This document shows positions 9,683 through 18,101 of a DNA stretch of 64,000 nucleotides, in pieces; position 1 is the stretch's first letter; every line of letters begins with the position of its first letter. Position numbers and translations under genes: made by a program. This stretch comes from Pseudoduganella umbonata (GTDB lineage Bacteria > Pseudomonadota > Gammaproteobacteria > Burkholderiales > Burkholderiaceae_D): assembly GCF_014192225.1 (NCBI RefSeq), contig NZ_JACHXS010000003.1:469215-533214 (forward strand), read 5' to 3'. The notes below the pieces were generated by a model. The model saw only the letters and a list, made by a program, of their open reading frames with translations. It was not told the origin of the DNA and ran no database searches.

Positions 9683-12600
9683 ATGCAGCACTGCGGGTTT
9701 CGCTTCGGCGACTGGCAAGTAGAGGTGGCAGGCAATTCGCTGCGTATGGGCGACACGCGCGTGTCGCTCGAGCCACGCGCGATGGACGTGCTGCGCTACC
9801 TTTGCCGCCATCCGCACGCGGTGATCCCGCCCGAGGAACTGCTGGAAAAATGCTGGGGCACGCCAGAACTGGGCGACAACCCGGTGCACAAGGCGATCGC
9901 CCAGTTGCGCAAGGCACTGGGCGATTCCAGCACCGATCCGCGCTATATCGAAACAGTACGCAAGCGCGGCTACCGGGCCATCGCCGAGGTGGTGGAGGAA
10001 GATGAGGCCGCTGGCGGCTGGGACCAGGGCTCGCCGTTCCGGGGCCTGGCGGCATTCGAGGAAAGCCATGCGGCGATTTTCTTCGGCCGGGTGCAGGCCG
10101 CCACGCGGCTGCGCCAGACGGTGCTCGACCAGGTCAGCGGCGGCTGCGCAATGGCGCTGGTGCTGGGGGCATCCGGTTCCGGCAAGACATCACTGGTGCG
10201 CGCCGGCCTGCTGCCGCAACTAATGGTTACAAACGGCGGCCTCATCGCCCTCGACTGCACGCTGCACATGGACTGCGCGGACCTGGGCGGCAGCGGCCTG
10301 CTCGGCGCACTGGCCGCCGTGCTGCTCGACGCCGAATCCGACGGCGCCCTGCTGTTCGACGGCCTCGATGCCGCATCGCTCGGCCAGCGGCTGCGCGACG
10401 AGCCGGCCGCCGTCGCCGCGCACCTGGCCCCGAACGGGCCGGCGCGGCTGGCAGTATTCGTCGACCGGCTGGAAGCCGTGTTCCGCGCGGCGGACAGCGC
10501 CGCCGACCGCGCGGCGTTCTTCCACGTGCTGGAGCGGCTGGCACGCGCCAATGTGCTGGTCGTACTGGCCTGCCGCAACGATTTCTATCCCGACCTGATG
10601 GCCGTGCCGGAAATGATGGCGCTGAAGACCCGTGGCGGCCATTTCGACGTGGAGCCGCCCGACGGCGCGGCCATCGCGCAGATGGTCCGCGAACCGGCGC
10701 GCGCGGCTCGATTGACGTTCGAACGGGATGCCGACAGCGGCGCCAGCCTGGACGACGTGCTGTGCGACGCCGCCCGCGCCAGCCCGGACGCACTGCCGCT
10801 GCTGCAATACTGCCTCGACGAACTGTACCGCCAGCGCGGCGACGACGGCCTGCTGCGTTTCGACGTCTTCCGCCAGCTGGGCGGCATCGAAGGCGCGCTG
10901 GGCGTGCGCGCCGAGCAGGTCGTGGCGGCGCTGCCGGCCGATCAGCAGGCCGCGCTGCCGCGCATATTGTCGCTGCTGGTGTGCATCGGCGAGGAGCAGC
11001 ATGCCATCACGGCGCGGCGTGCCCCCTGGTCGGCATTGCGCGATGACGCCGAGCGCGATCTGGTACGGGCGCTGGTGGATGCGCGCCTGTTCGTCAGTGA
11101 ACTGGCGGGCGACGTTCCCGGGTTCGGCGTGGCCCACGAAGCGCTGCTGCGCCGCTGGCCCCGCATCGCCAACTGGATCGAGGTACACCGGCAAACGCTG
11201 CAGATCCGCACGCGGATCACTGCGCAGGCAGCGCGCTGGGCCGCGGACGGACGGCCGCGCGACCTGCTGCTGCCGCCCGGCATCCAGGCCAACCAGGCGC
11301 GGGCCGTGCAGGCGTCGGCCGACATTTCGCTGTCGGCGCAGGAATCCGAATTCGTGGCCGCATCGCTGCGAAGGGTGAAATTGGGCGAGCGCGTCCGCGT
11401 GGCGATCGTGGCGGTGATCGCCCTGCTCGCACTGCTGGCGGGAGTGCTCGGCCTGACAGCGCGCGCCGCGCAACAGGATGCGGAGCGGCGGCGGGCCGAT
11501 GCCGAAGGACTGCTGGGCTTCATGCTTGGGGATTTTGCCGACAAGTTGCGGCCCCTTGGGCGGCTGGAGTTGCTGGACGATGTCAGCAAGCGGGCGCTGG
11601 CCTACCTTGCCGGGGGCAAGGATGATGGCGATCCGCGGACGGCGGTGCAGCGTGCCAAGGCGCTCCAGGTTATTGCCGAGGTCGATATTGCGCGTGCCAA
11701 GCCCGATTCGGCTCAGACCGCACTGCTGGCGGCGCGCGGCATTCTCGCGAAACAGCTGGAACGGGTGCCCGACGACCGGGCGGCGCTGAAGGCGCAGGGA
11801 GCCGTGGCGTTCTGGCTGAGCCAGGTTCATCGCAACCGCGACGACTGGCCCGGCGCCCTTAATCATCTGGTGCAATACCGCGACCTGAGCCGCAAGCTTG
11901 TGGCGCTGGCACCAGACGACGCTGATAGCATGCTGGAGCTGTCATATGCGCTCAATGGAATTGGCACTATCCGGATTGGCATGCGGGACTTCATTGCAGC
12001 CAGCGCGGCTTTCGAAGAATCCATCCGCCTGAAACGGGCCGTCATCAAGCGAAAGCAGAACGATGCAGCTTTAATGATGAGTCTCGCCAATAGCTATTCT
12101 TGGTTAGCAAAAGCGAATGCCGCGCGCGGCGCGCTAGCATCAGCAAAAGCCTTGTATGAGACAGAGCGGCAGTTGATTCATCCAGTTCTCGAAGGCAATC
12201 GAAGCAATGCCGAATGGGGCATTCGCCTCGCGTCTGCAGTGGCCCATATTGCCGAGATGGAGCAGGCGCTTGGCGATCCTACGAGCCAAGAACGGTGGTG
12301 GGAAGCACTCAGAATCATGGCCGTATTTATCAAAACTGATCCTAGCAATCTCGCTTGGCAGCGCGAATTGCATGTCATCGGAACCAAATCAGCTTACTTG
12401 GCTTCGTATGCTGCTCCGGCCAAGGCGCTTGCGGAACTTGAATCCCTGCGGGACGGGATTGCCCGCCTCAACGCGGCTGATCCGTCACTTGCCGAACTGA
12501 GTCGCCTGAGCGTGCAACTGGACATTTACATCGCCAGCACCTTGGTGCGTATGAAGGAGATCTCCCGCGCTGCGGTAGCGCTCAATCCAGCCCTCAGCAA

Positions 12601-12925
12601 GCTGCGTTCCGTAGCCGCAACCGGCGGCAAAGATATGTCGTTGCGTCTGCAGCTTGCAGACGCGTTGCTGATTCATGCCCTTATCTTGAAGGGTCAACAG
12701 CAGGACGATAAAGCAGCCTCTGCCTGTCAGGAAGCTGCATCGATGCTTGTGCCAATGCGGCAGCGAGAAGTCGAATACTACATCCTTGCAACGCTCGTGC
12801 AAGCACATGACTGCATGGGAGAAGGCGCAGCGGTCCGTGTCGAACGGCAGAGGCTATTAGATATGAAGTTCCGCGATCCGGCTTACCTCCACCATATTTC
12901 ACTTCACCCACCACAACAGGAGTAA
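9683..12925 (+). CDS. winged-helix / nSTAND ATPase / TPR-like regulator
   Basis: 1080 aa. Domains in order: an OmpR/PhoB-type winged helix (about 1-105; LEPRAMDVLRYLCRHPHAVI, then DNPVHKAIAQLRKALGD and YIETVRKRGYR, the ToxR/CadC-like DNA-binding hallmark); an nSTAND1-like P-loop ATPase (about 115-420) opening with SPFRGLAAFEESHAAIFFGR, Walker A GASGSGKTS near 162-170, Walker-B-like AVFVDRLEAVF near 256; a single hydrophobic segment near 572-592 (VAIVAVIALLALLAGVLG); then a long helical, TPR-like tail. STAND ATPases act as ligand-triggered switches; a membrane-anchored DNA-binding sensor is inferred. ATG at 9683 follows AGGGG. The last ~1 kb is clearly AT-richer than the front half, hinting at a separately acquired tail. 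Two small genes follow at once. Confidence 0.85.
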   Translation: MQHCGFRFGDWQVEVAGNSLRMGDTRVSLEPRAMDVLRYLCRHPHAVIPPEELLEKCWGTPELGDNPVHKAIAQLRKALGDSSTDPRYIETVRKRGYRAIAEVVEEDEAAGGWDQGSPFRGLAAFEESHAAIFFGRVQAATRLRQTVLDQVSGGCAMALVLGASGSGKTSLVRAGLLPQLMVTNGGLIALDCTLHMDCADLGGSGLLGALAAVLLDAESDGALLFDGLDAASLGQRLRDEPAAVAAHLAPNGPARLAVFVDRLEAVFRAADSAADRAAFFHVLERLARANVLVVLACRNDFYPDLMAVPEMMALKTRGGHFDVEPPDGAAIAQMVREPARAARLTFERDADSGASLDDVLCDAARASPDALPLLQYCLDELYRQRGDDGLLRFDVFRQLGGIEGALGVRAEQVVAALPADQQAALPRILSLLVCIGEEQHAITARRAPWSALRDDAERDLVRALVDARLFVSELAGDVPGFGVAHEALLRRWPRIANWIEVHRQTLQIRTRITAQAARWAADGRPRDLLLPPGIQANQARAVQASADISLSAQESEFVAASLRRVKLGERVRVAIVAVIALLALLAGVLGLTARAAQQDAERRRADAEGLLGFMLGDFADKLRPLGRLELLDDVSKRALAYLAGGKDDGDPRTAVQRAKALQVIAEVDIARAKPDSAQTALLAARGILAKQLERVPDDRAALKAQGAVAFWLSQVHRNRDDWPGALNHLVQYRDLSRKLVALAPDDADSMLELSYALNGIGTIRIGMRDFIAASAAFEESIRLKRAVIKRKQNDAALMMSLANSYSWLAKANAARGALASAKALYETERQLIHPVLEGNRSNAEWGIRLASAVAHIAEMEQALGDPTSQERWWEALRIMAVFIKTDPSNLAWQRELHVIGTKSAYLASYAAPAKALAELESLRDGIARLNAADPSLAELSRLSVQLDIYIASTLVRMKEISRAAVALNPALSKLRSVAATGGKDMSLRLQLADALLIHALILKGQQQDDKAASACQEAASMLVPMRQREVEYYILATLVQAHDCMGEGAAVRVERQRLLDMKFRDPAYLHHISLHPPQQE

Positions 12926-12930
12926 CTGCA

Positions 12931-13086
12931 ATGACTGACAACAACAAAACAGCACCAGAAAAAACGGAATCCGGCAGCGAGACCGATCCACTCGCGCAGC
13001 AGGCCGAGGTGACGCCGACCGCACCAATAGCACCGTCCGCAATGGCGGAACCCGAAGAACCTAATCGTCCCACGGTCAAGGGCTGA
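12931..13086 (+). CDS. 51-aa peptide with C-terminal EPEEPNxxTVKG motif
   Basis: Begins 5 nt after the stop of the STAND gene with AGGAG 8 nt upstream of the ATG, so it is almost certainly translated. MTDNNKTAPEKTESG..., hydrophilic, acidic, Pro/Glu/Ala-rich, no signal peptide, expected to be disordered and cytosolic. The last 18 residues (APSAMAEPEEPNRPTVKG) align with the end of the next small gene (EPSTMTEPEEPNGTTVKG), 13 of 18 identical, although the N-terminal parts are unrelated. A shared tail on otherwise different small proteins suggests a recognition or processing tag; this is inference. No known family recognised. Confidence 0.7.
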   Translation: MTDNNKTAPEKTESGSETDPLAQQAEVTPTAPIAPSAMAEPEEPNRPTVKG

Positions 13087-13094
13087 TTGCGTGA

Positions 13095-13124
13095 AGGCCA
13101 CTCTTGAATGTGCACCAGTGGCCT
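13095..13124 (+). other. stem-loop between the two small motif genes
   Basis: AGGCCACT (13095-13102) and AGTGGCCT (13117-13124) form an 8-bp stem with a 14-nt loop directly after the 51-aa gene. No T run follows, so termination would be weak; it could set different expression levels for the two small genes. Confidence 0.5.
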
Positions 13125-13207
13125 CTGACTATCAGATGATCCAGGCAAATTTCACACCGTAATACCACCGCAGCAGTAAATTTCATCACTAACCCACAAA
13201 AATACCT

Positions 13208-13435
13208 ATGGCAAAACCAATCGTTTCCCTGATTCTGGGCATTGCAGCAGCAGGAGCCTTTTCCACCGCCGCTGCTGCGGATATTGCTGCTGGCACAGGT
13301 TCACAAGCTCCGGCCGAAGCAAAGCAGGCAGCCCCTGCCCCCAACGGATCGGCCCAACCGGGTGAAGAGCCGGTATTCGAACCAAGCACAATGACCGAGC
13401 CGGAAGAACCTAACGGGACAACGGTCAAGGGCTAA
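13208..13435 (+). CDS. 75-aa exported protein with C-terminal EPEEPNxxTVKG motif
   Basis: MAKPIVSLILGIAAAGAFSTAAAA is a clear Sec signal peptide with a likely cut after AAA (about residue 23), leaving a ~50-residue Ala/Pro/Glu-rich mature peptide. The C-terminus EPSTMTEPEEPNGTTVKG repeats the tail of the preceding 51-aa protein. Ribosome site weak; ATG at 13208. It lies 121 nt after the first small gene on the same strand and in the same AT-richer tract. One cytosolic-type and one exported protein with the same tail behind a STAND-type sensor is the unusual feature here. Function unknown. Confidence 0.7.
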   Translation: MAKPIVSLILGIAAAGAFSTAAAADIAAGTGSQAPAEAKQAAPAPNGSAQPGEEPVFEPSTMTEPEEPNGTTVKG

Positions 13436-13572
13436 TAGTTTCAAGCAAGCCTGGCCTCAACCCGGCTTGCAACTGTCTATCAAGCTCATCGCTAAACGAT
13501 TGAGCGGCCGCGCCATCGCGCGTACCATCGCCATGCACGCCCCGTGCAGCCACCACCACAACGGAGGAGACG

Positions 13573-13977
13573 ATGAGACGCCATGCCGCGGCCATAACGG
13601 CCGCTGTTTCACTAGTACTGCTCGCCCTGCCCTGCGCCAGTTCCCTGGCCCAGCCCACCGGCATCAAGCGCACCGTCATCACCCGCGGCGACATCTCGGT
13701 GCCCAACCGCGAAGCGGTCGTCGCCCACGTCGAACTGGCACCCGGCGCCACGGCGGGCCGCCACACGCATCCGGGCGATGAAATCACCTACTTCCTCGAT
13801 GGCGAAGGCGAGCTGCTGATCGATGGCGCCCCGCCCCGGCGTGTCAAAGCGGGCGAGGCGATCATCATTCCCGCCGGCGTCGTGCATGACGCGCGCAATC
13901 CGGGCAGCACGACGACGAAGCTGGTCGGCGTCTACGTCGTCGAGAAGGGCCAGCCGCTGGCCACTCCCGTCAAGTAA
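13573..13977 (+). CDS. exported cupin-domain protein
   Basis: 134 aa. Signal peptide MRRHAAAITAAVSLVLLALPCASSLAQ, then a single conserved-barrel cupin: motif 1 GATAGRHTHPGDEITYFLDGEGE (His-x-His...Glu metal site) and motif 2 GEAIIIPAGVVHDARNPG with the third His. Metal-binding periplasmic cupin of unknown substrate; proteins of this type are often named 'cupin domain-containing'. GGAGGAG lies just before the ATG. Its last 8 nt overlap the 3' end of the convergent ABC permease gene. Confidence 0.88.
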   Translation: MRRHAAAITAAVSLVLLALPCASSLAQPTGIKRTVITRGDISVPNREAVVAHVELAPGATAGRHTHPGDEITYFLDGEGELLIDGAPPRRVKAGEAIIIPAGVVHDARNPGSTTTKLVGVYVVEKGQPLATPVK

Positions 13978-15358
13978 CCGAAACCGCCAGCCGCCCGGCC
14001 GGGAAGGCCGGTGCGGCAGCCAGCGCGCGGGGCCAGCGCCAGGCCAGCGCAATGGCGGTACCCGCCAGCAGCACGACGACGCCGGCGATGATGGCCGCCA
14101 GCGGAATCCCGCCGTACTCAACCAGGCCGCTGAGCGGCGCCATCACCAGCATCACGCCGCCTGCCGCCCATTGCGCCGTCTTCCACCCTGGATAACGCGC
14201 ATGGTCGCGCAACAGCAGCGGCGTGAAGGCCAGCGCCACGACCGAGCAGCACAGCCATGCGCGCCACGGTCCGGTGGTCGCCAGCACGACCGCGATGCTG
14301 CACGCAAGGTAGACGCCCCAGACGATGCCGAAGCGGCCCAGCAGCGCCAGCGCCAGTTGCCGGTTCAGGTCGCGCACAGGCGGCGCGATCGGGGCCAGCC
14401 GCAGGATGCCCTGCTCGACCCGTGAATTCTTGATGGCGGAAAGCAGGCCATCGATATGCACGACGACCGTCAGCAGCATCGACGTCAGCACCAGCGGAAC
14501 GAATGGCCGCATCGCATCCGCGCCCGTGACGGCACGCCAGCCCAGCGTGGCGACGGTCAGGAGCGCGAGGATCACGACCGAACTGCTCCAGTGAGCGCGG
14601 CCGCCCAGCGCATCGAGCAGGCGCATGGCCGGCCGGCCCGGCGCCGTCAGCCGGGCACGATAAAAGCTGTCCAGCCCACGGAACAGCCCAATGGCCGATA
14701 CCGTCGTCATTCCCGCCTTGCCTTTGCGCGCATTGGCCTGCATGCATGCACCGATCCAGTAATGCGTGTCGCCGCCGCGCAGGAACAGTACGCGCAGTGC
14801 CAGGGCACCCGGCGCGGTGAGCACCAGCAGGCCAACAAGCGTGACGGCGGTTTCATTGAAACCCGCGAGCACGGCATCGATCCCGGCTGGCGAGAAGCCG
14901 GGCGCCCCGCAGGCGAACCACACAACCGTCGGCACGAATCCCAGCCACCAGTAGCGGCAGCACAGCGCGAAATACAGCAGCGCAGCCGCGCAGACCAGCA
15001 ATGCGTAGCCGTAGTGACCGGTGGCCGCGCCGAGCAGCGCGGCAAGCGGCAGGCTGGCCGCAAGCCACAGCACGGCGGTCAGCGACAGCAGATGTCGGCG
15101 CATGCCCGGCACCAGGCATGCCGCAGCGGGGGTATTGAGGCGCATCGCCGTCTGCAGGTACATGCCCCACCAGATGACAATGGCGATCAACAGCGAGGCT
15201 GCAGCGGCGCCCATCCCGACATGCCGCGGCACCAGGCCGGACTGCATCGCGGCCAGCGGCACGAGCGTCACCGCCAGCAGCAGCCACGTAAGCCACATGC
15301 TTCCCTGCGCGCGGTGGCGCAGCACGACCTGCAGCAGCAGCTGGCGCCAGGCGTTCAT
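13970..15358 (-). CDS. ABC transporter permease
   Basis: 462 aa with about ten hydrophobic segments (for example LTWLLLAVTLVPLAAM near 25, LLIAIVIWWGMYL near 57, LTAVLWLAASLPLAALLGA near 93), consistent with an integral membrane partner of the ATPase encoded just upstream. No substrate can be read from the sequence. Start ATG at 15358 overlaps the stop of the ATPase gene by 4 nt (ATGA), implying translational coupling. Third gene of the GntR-ABC operon, an arrangement typical of YtrA-type GntR regulated exporters. Confidence 0.8.
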   Translation of the reverse strand: MNAWRQLLLQVVLRHRAQGSMWLTWLLLAVTLVPLAAMQSGLVPRHVGMGAAAASLLIAIVIWWGMYLQTAMRLNTPAAACLVPGMRRHLLSLTAVLWLAASLPLAALLGAATGHYGYALLVCAAALLYFALCCRYWWLGFVPTVVWFACGAPGFSPAGIDAVLAGFNETAVTLVGLLVLTAPGALALRVLFLRGGDTHYWIGACMQANARKGKAGMTTVSAIGLFRGLDSFYRARLTAPGRPAMRLLDALGGRAHWSSSVVILALLTVATLGWRAVTGADAMRPFVPLVLTSMLLTVVVHIDGLLSAIKNSRVEQGILRLAPIAPPVRDLNRQLALALLGRFGIVWGVYLACSIAVVLATTGPWRAWLCCSVVALAFTPLLLRDHARYPGWKTAQWAAGGVMLVMAPLSGLVEYGGIPLAAIIAGVVVLLAGTAIALAWRWPRALAAAPAFPAGRLAVSVT

Positions 15359-16230
15359 CGCGTCACCTCTTCGAACAGGTCTTCCAGCGAGACCGGATCG
15401 AGCCGCACGCCGGGCGAGGCCAGCAGGCGGATCGACTCCTGGGCGGACAGCCGCGCCACGATGCTGAAGGCGCCGTTATCGTGGCGCACGCGGCCCAGCT
15501 CCTGGTCCAGCCGCAGCGTGGCCAGCGCCTTCGGGTCGCCGCTGACGCGGCGGGTGCCTTCCAGCAGGTCGTCGAGCGGCGCCTGCAGTGCGATGCGGCC
15601 ATCCTTCAGGAACGCCACGTCGATGGCGATGCGTTGCAGGTCGGACAGGATGTGCGTCGAGAACAGCACCGTGGTGCCGCGGTCGATGACGTCGTCGACC
15701 AGTTCGTGCAGGAAGTCGCGGCGGCCCACCGGGTCGAGGCTGGCGACGGGTTCGTCCAGCACCAGCAGGTCCGGGTCTGGCGCCAGTGCGCGGATGATCG
15801 ACAGCCGCTGCTGCTGCCCGCCGGACAGGCTGGAGATGCGCTGGCGCCGCGTGGCCGGATCGAAGCCCCAGCGCGCCAGCAGGTTTTCCACCTTGTAGTC
15901 GTTCCAGCGCGGATACAGCGTGCGGAAATAGGCCAGCAGCTGGTCGGGCGTGAGCCAGTCGAACAGGTCGGACTTCTGCGGCACATAGCCGATGCGGGCG
16001 CGGGTGGCCGCCGACAGGTCGCCGGCCGGCTCGCCGAACAGCGTGATCCGGCCGCCGTCCACCTCGCGCAGGCCCAGCATGCATTCGATCAGCGTCGACT
16101 TGCCGGCGCCGTTGCGGCCCAGCAGGCCGATCACCGCGCCGCTGCCAATCTGCCAATCGATGCCGGCCAGCACGCCGCGGCCGCCGAACGAGCGCGCCAC
16201 GCCTTCCATTGCCACCACGGATGAGATCAT
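15355..16230 (-). CDS. ABC transporter ATP-binding protein
   Basis: 291 aa. Walker A GLLGRNGAGKST (about 37-48), Q-loop region YVPQKSDLF, signature LSGGQQQR (about 140), Walker B LLVLDEPVASLD, and the switch His in LFSTHILSDL are all intact. A single nucleotide-binding domain with a C-terminal extension of about 70 residues. Works with the permease encoded 4 nt downstream as an exporter-type ABC system. Overlaps the gntR gene by 4 nt at its start. Confidence 0.93.
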   Translation of the reverse strand: MISSVVAMEGVARSFGGRGVLAGIDWQIGSGAVIGLLGRNGAGKSTLIECMLGLREVDGGRITLFGEPAGDLSAATRARIGYVPQKSDLFDWLTPDQLLAYFRTLYPRWNDYKVENLLARWGFDPATRRQRISSLSGGQQQRLSIIRALAPDPDLLVLDEPVASLDPVGRRDFLHELVDDVIDRGTTVLFSTHILSDLQRIAIDVAFLKDGRIALQAPLDDLLEGTRRVSGDPKALATLRLDQELGRVRHDNGAFSIVARLSAQESIRLLASPGVRLDPVSLEDLFEEVTR

Positions 16231-16622
16231 TTCGCTTCCTTCAGGACTTGTTTGAACAGTTCGAGAATCGTGTGATCGTCCAGCTCCAGCTGGCGTGCTT
16301 CGCGGGCCGCGCGCTCCAGCGCGGGCCGCAGCAATGCCTCGCGCTCGGTGCGGCCGCCGTTGCCGTTGCGTTGCGCCACCTGCATGCCCTGCCCGCGGAT
16401 GCGCTCCAGCGCGCCTTCCATCTCCAGCAGGTTCCAGGCCTTCGACACCGTCATCGGGTTGACGGCCAGCGCGCCGGCCACTTCGCGTACCGACGGCAGC
16501 GTGTCGCCCGGCGCCAGCACCCCGGCCGCGGCAAGGCGCTTGACCTGCTCGATGAGCTGGCGGTAGATCGGCTCGGGCGAGCCGGTCGTGATGGAAAACA
16601 GCTGGGCGGTATGTTCGGTCAT
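16227..16622 (-). CDS. GntR family regulator, YtrA type
   Basis: 131 aa. N-terminal winged helix typical of GntR: PIYRQLIEQVKRLAAAGVLAPGDTLPSVREVAGALAVNPMTVSKAWNLLEMEG, followed by only ~50 residues, as in the YtrA subfamily that lacks a large effector domain. It heads an operon with an ABC ATPase and permease, the classic YtrA context, and likely represses it. An 18-bp inverted repeat lies 25-43 nt upstream of its start codon, a good candidate for its own operator. Confidence 0.92.
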   Translation of the reverse strand: MTEHTAQLFSITTGSPEPIYRQLIEQVKRLAAAGVLAPGDTLPSVREVAGALAVNPMTVSKAWNLLEMEGALERIRGQGMQVAQRNGNGGRTEREALLRPALERAAREARQLELDDHTILELFKQVLKEAK

Positions 16623-16647
16623 GGCAGTGTCGCGTCGCCGTATATGT

Positions 16648-16665
16648 GTATTAAGTGAGTAATAC
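16648..16665 (-). promoter_or_regulatory. candidate YtrA/GntR operator
   Basis: GTATTA-AGTGAG-TAATAC, a perfect 6+6 inverted repeat with a 6-nt centre, in the gap between gntR and the divergent glycosyltransferase gene. YtrA-subfamily sites usually contain GTAnTA/TAnTAC half-sites, so self-regulation of the gntR-ABC operon is likely; control of the divergent gene is possible. Confidence 0.65.
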
Positions 16666-16759
16666 AGTATACGCCGACTTTGCCGGTGTCAAGCGCCGCC
16701 TGCAGCCTGATACGAACTCGGCGATAATCGGTTTCCGTGCATTTTCAACAAGGAAAATC

Positions 16760-18094
16760 ATGAAGATCGGCTTGCAGACCTGGGGCAGCCACGGCGATAT
16801 CCGCCCGTTTCTGGCACTGGCGGAGGGGCTCAACAGCGCCGGGCATGACGTCATCCTCGTCGTCACCTGCGTGGACAGCGACGCCTACGCCCGGCATGTC
16901 TCGCCTTCCGGCGTGGAAATCCGCGTGGTGGCGTCGCCGGTGCTGGGGCCGGAGGATGCGGGAAAGATCGGCGCCACCGTGTTCGACACGCGCGACCCGA
17001 TGCGGCAGATGGCGAAGATCCTGCGCCTTGCCTTCACACCGGTGGAGGACCGCATGTTCGCGGCGGCGCAGCAGCTATGCGACGAATGCGACATCGTGAT
17101 CGGCCATTTCTTCATGCACCCGCTGCGCGCCGCGGCGGAGCGGGCCGGCCGGCCCTATGCCAGCGTGATGCTGTCGCATGGCGGCATTCCCAGCGCCTGC
17201 GACCATCCGATGCGGGTGCGCGGCTCGGCGAAACTGGCCAACCGGCTGCTCTGGTGGATAACGCGGCTGGCAATCAACCGCGCGCTGATGGCCGACACGA
17301 ACCGGCTGCGTGCCCGGGCGGGCCTGCCGCCGGTGCGCGACATGATCGACGACGTGTGGCTGTCGCCGTCACTGACGCTGGTGGCGGTCAGCCCGACCAT
17401 CGCGGTCCGGCAGCCCGACTGGCCGGCCGCCGTGCAGTTGAGCGGTTTCCTCGACATGCCGAATATCGATGTCGAGGGCACGGTGGCGCCGGAGCTGGGC
17501 GATTTCCTCGCCGCGGGCGAAGCACCGGTCTACATGACACTGGGCAGCTGGATGCCGGCCGACATCGACTGGCAACGGCAGACGCTGCAACTGCTGACCG
17601 ACGCGGCGCGGCAGGCCGGCTGCCGGGCGATCATCCAGAGTGCCGACGCGGCCGCATGCCGTTTCACGTCATCGGACCGATTCCTCTACGTGCCGGCAGC
17701 GCCGCACCAGGGCATCTTCCCGCACTGCTGCGCGGTGCTGCACCATGGCGGCGCCGGCACCACGCAGTCGGCCACGCTGGCCGGCAAGCCATCGGTGGTC
17801 GTACCGCACATCAGCGAACAGGAACACTGGGGCCGCGAGCTGCAGCGGCTCGGCGTCGCCGGCAAGCCGGTACACCGGCGCAAGGCCACCGCCGAGGCGC
17901 TGGCGCGACTGATCCGGCAAGTGCGCGACACGCCGGCAATGACGCGAGCCGCCGTGGCGGCTGGCGCGGCCATGCGCCGCGAGAACGGCGTGGCCACCGC
18001 GGTCGAGCTGGTCGACCGGGTATTCACAGGGATGGAAACGCGGGAGGAAGCGCGGGTGGAACCGCAGGAGGAAGCGCGCACTGCGGCGCGCTGA
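16760..18094 (+). CDS. UGT-like glycosyltransferase (GT-B fold)
   Basis: 444 aa from the ATG at 16760 (MKIGLQTWGSHGDIRPFLALAEGL), with AAGGA upstream; the frame is open further upstream but not protein-like. N-terminal 'GSHGD(I/V)xPFLALA' and C-terminal YVPAAPHQGIFPHCCAVLHHGGAGTTQSATLAGKPSVVVP are the hallmarks of the sterol/MGT-type UDP-glycosyltransferases: the HHGGAGTT block binds the sugar nucleotide. Cytosolic, acting on a lipid or small molecule; acceptor unknown. Single gene, convergent with prfC, whose stop lies within 8 nt. Confidence 0.87.
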   Translation: MKIGLQTWGSHGDIRPFLALAEGLNSAGHDVILVVTCVDSDAYARHVSPSGVEIRVVASPVLGPEDAGKIGATVFDTRDPMRQMAKILRLAFTPVEDRMFAAAQQLCDECDIVIGHFFMHPLRAAAERAGRPYASVMLSHGGIPSACDHPMRVRGSAKLANRLLWWITRLAINRALMADTNRLRARAGLPPVRDMIDDVWLSPSLTLVAVSPTIAVRQPDWPAAVQLSGFLDMPNIDVEGTVAPELGDFLAAGEAPVYMTLGSWMPADIDWQRQTLQLLTDAARQAGCRAIIQSADAAACRFTSSDRFLYVPAAPHQGIFPHCCAVLHHGGAGTTQSATLAGKPSVVVPHISEQEHWGRELQRLGVAGKPVHRRKATAEALARLIRQVRDTPAMTRAAVAAGAAMRRENGVATAVELVDRVFTGMETREEARVEPQEEARTAAR

Positions 18095-18101
18095 AGCTTC
18101 C

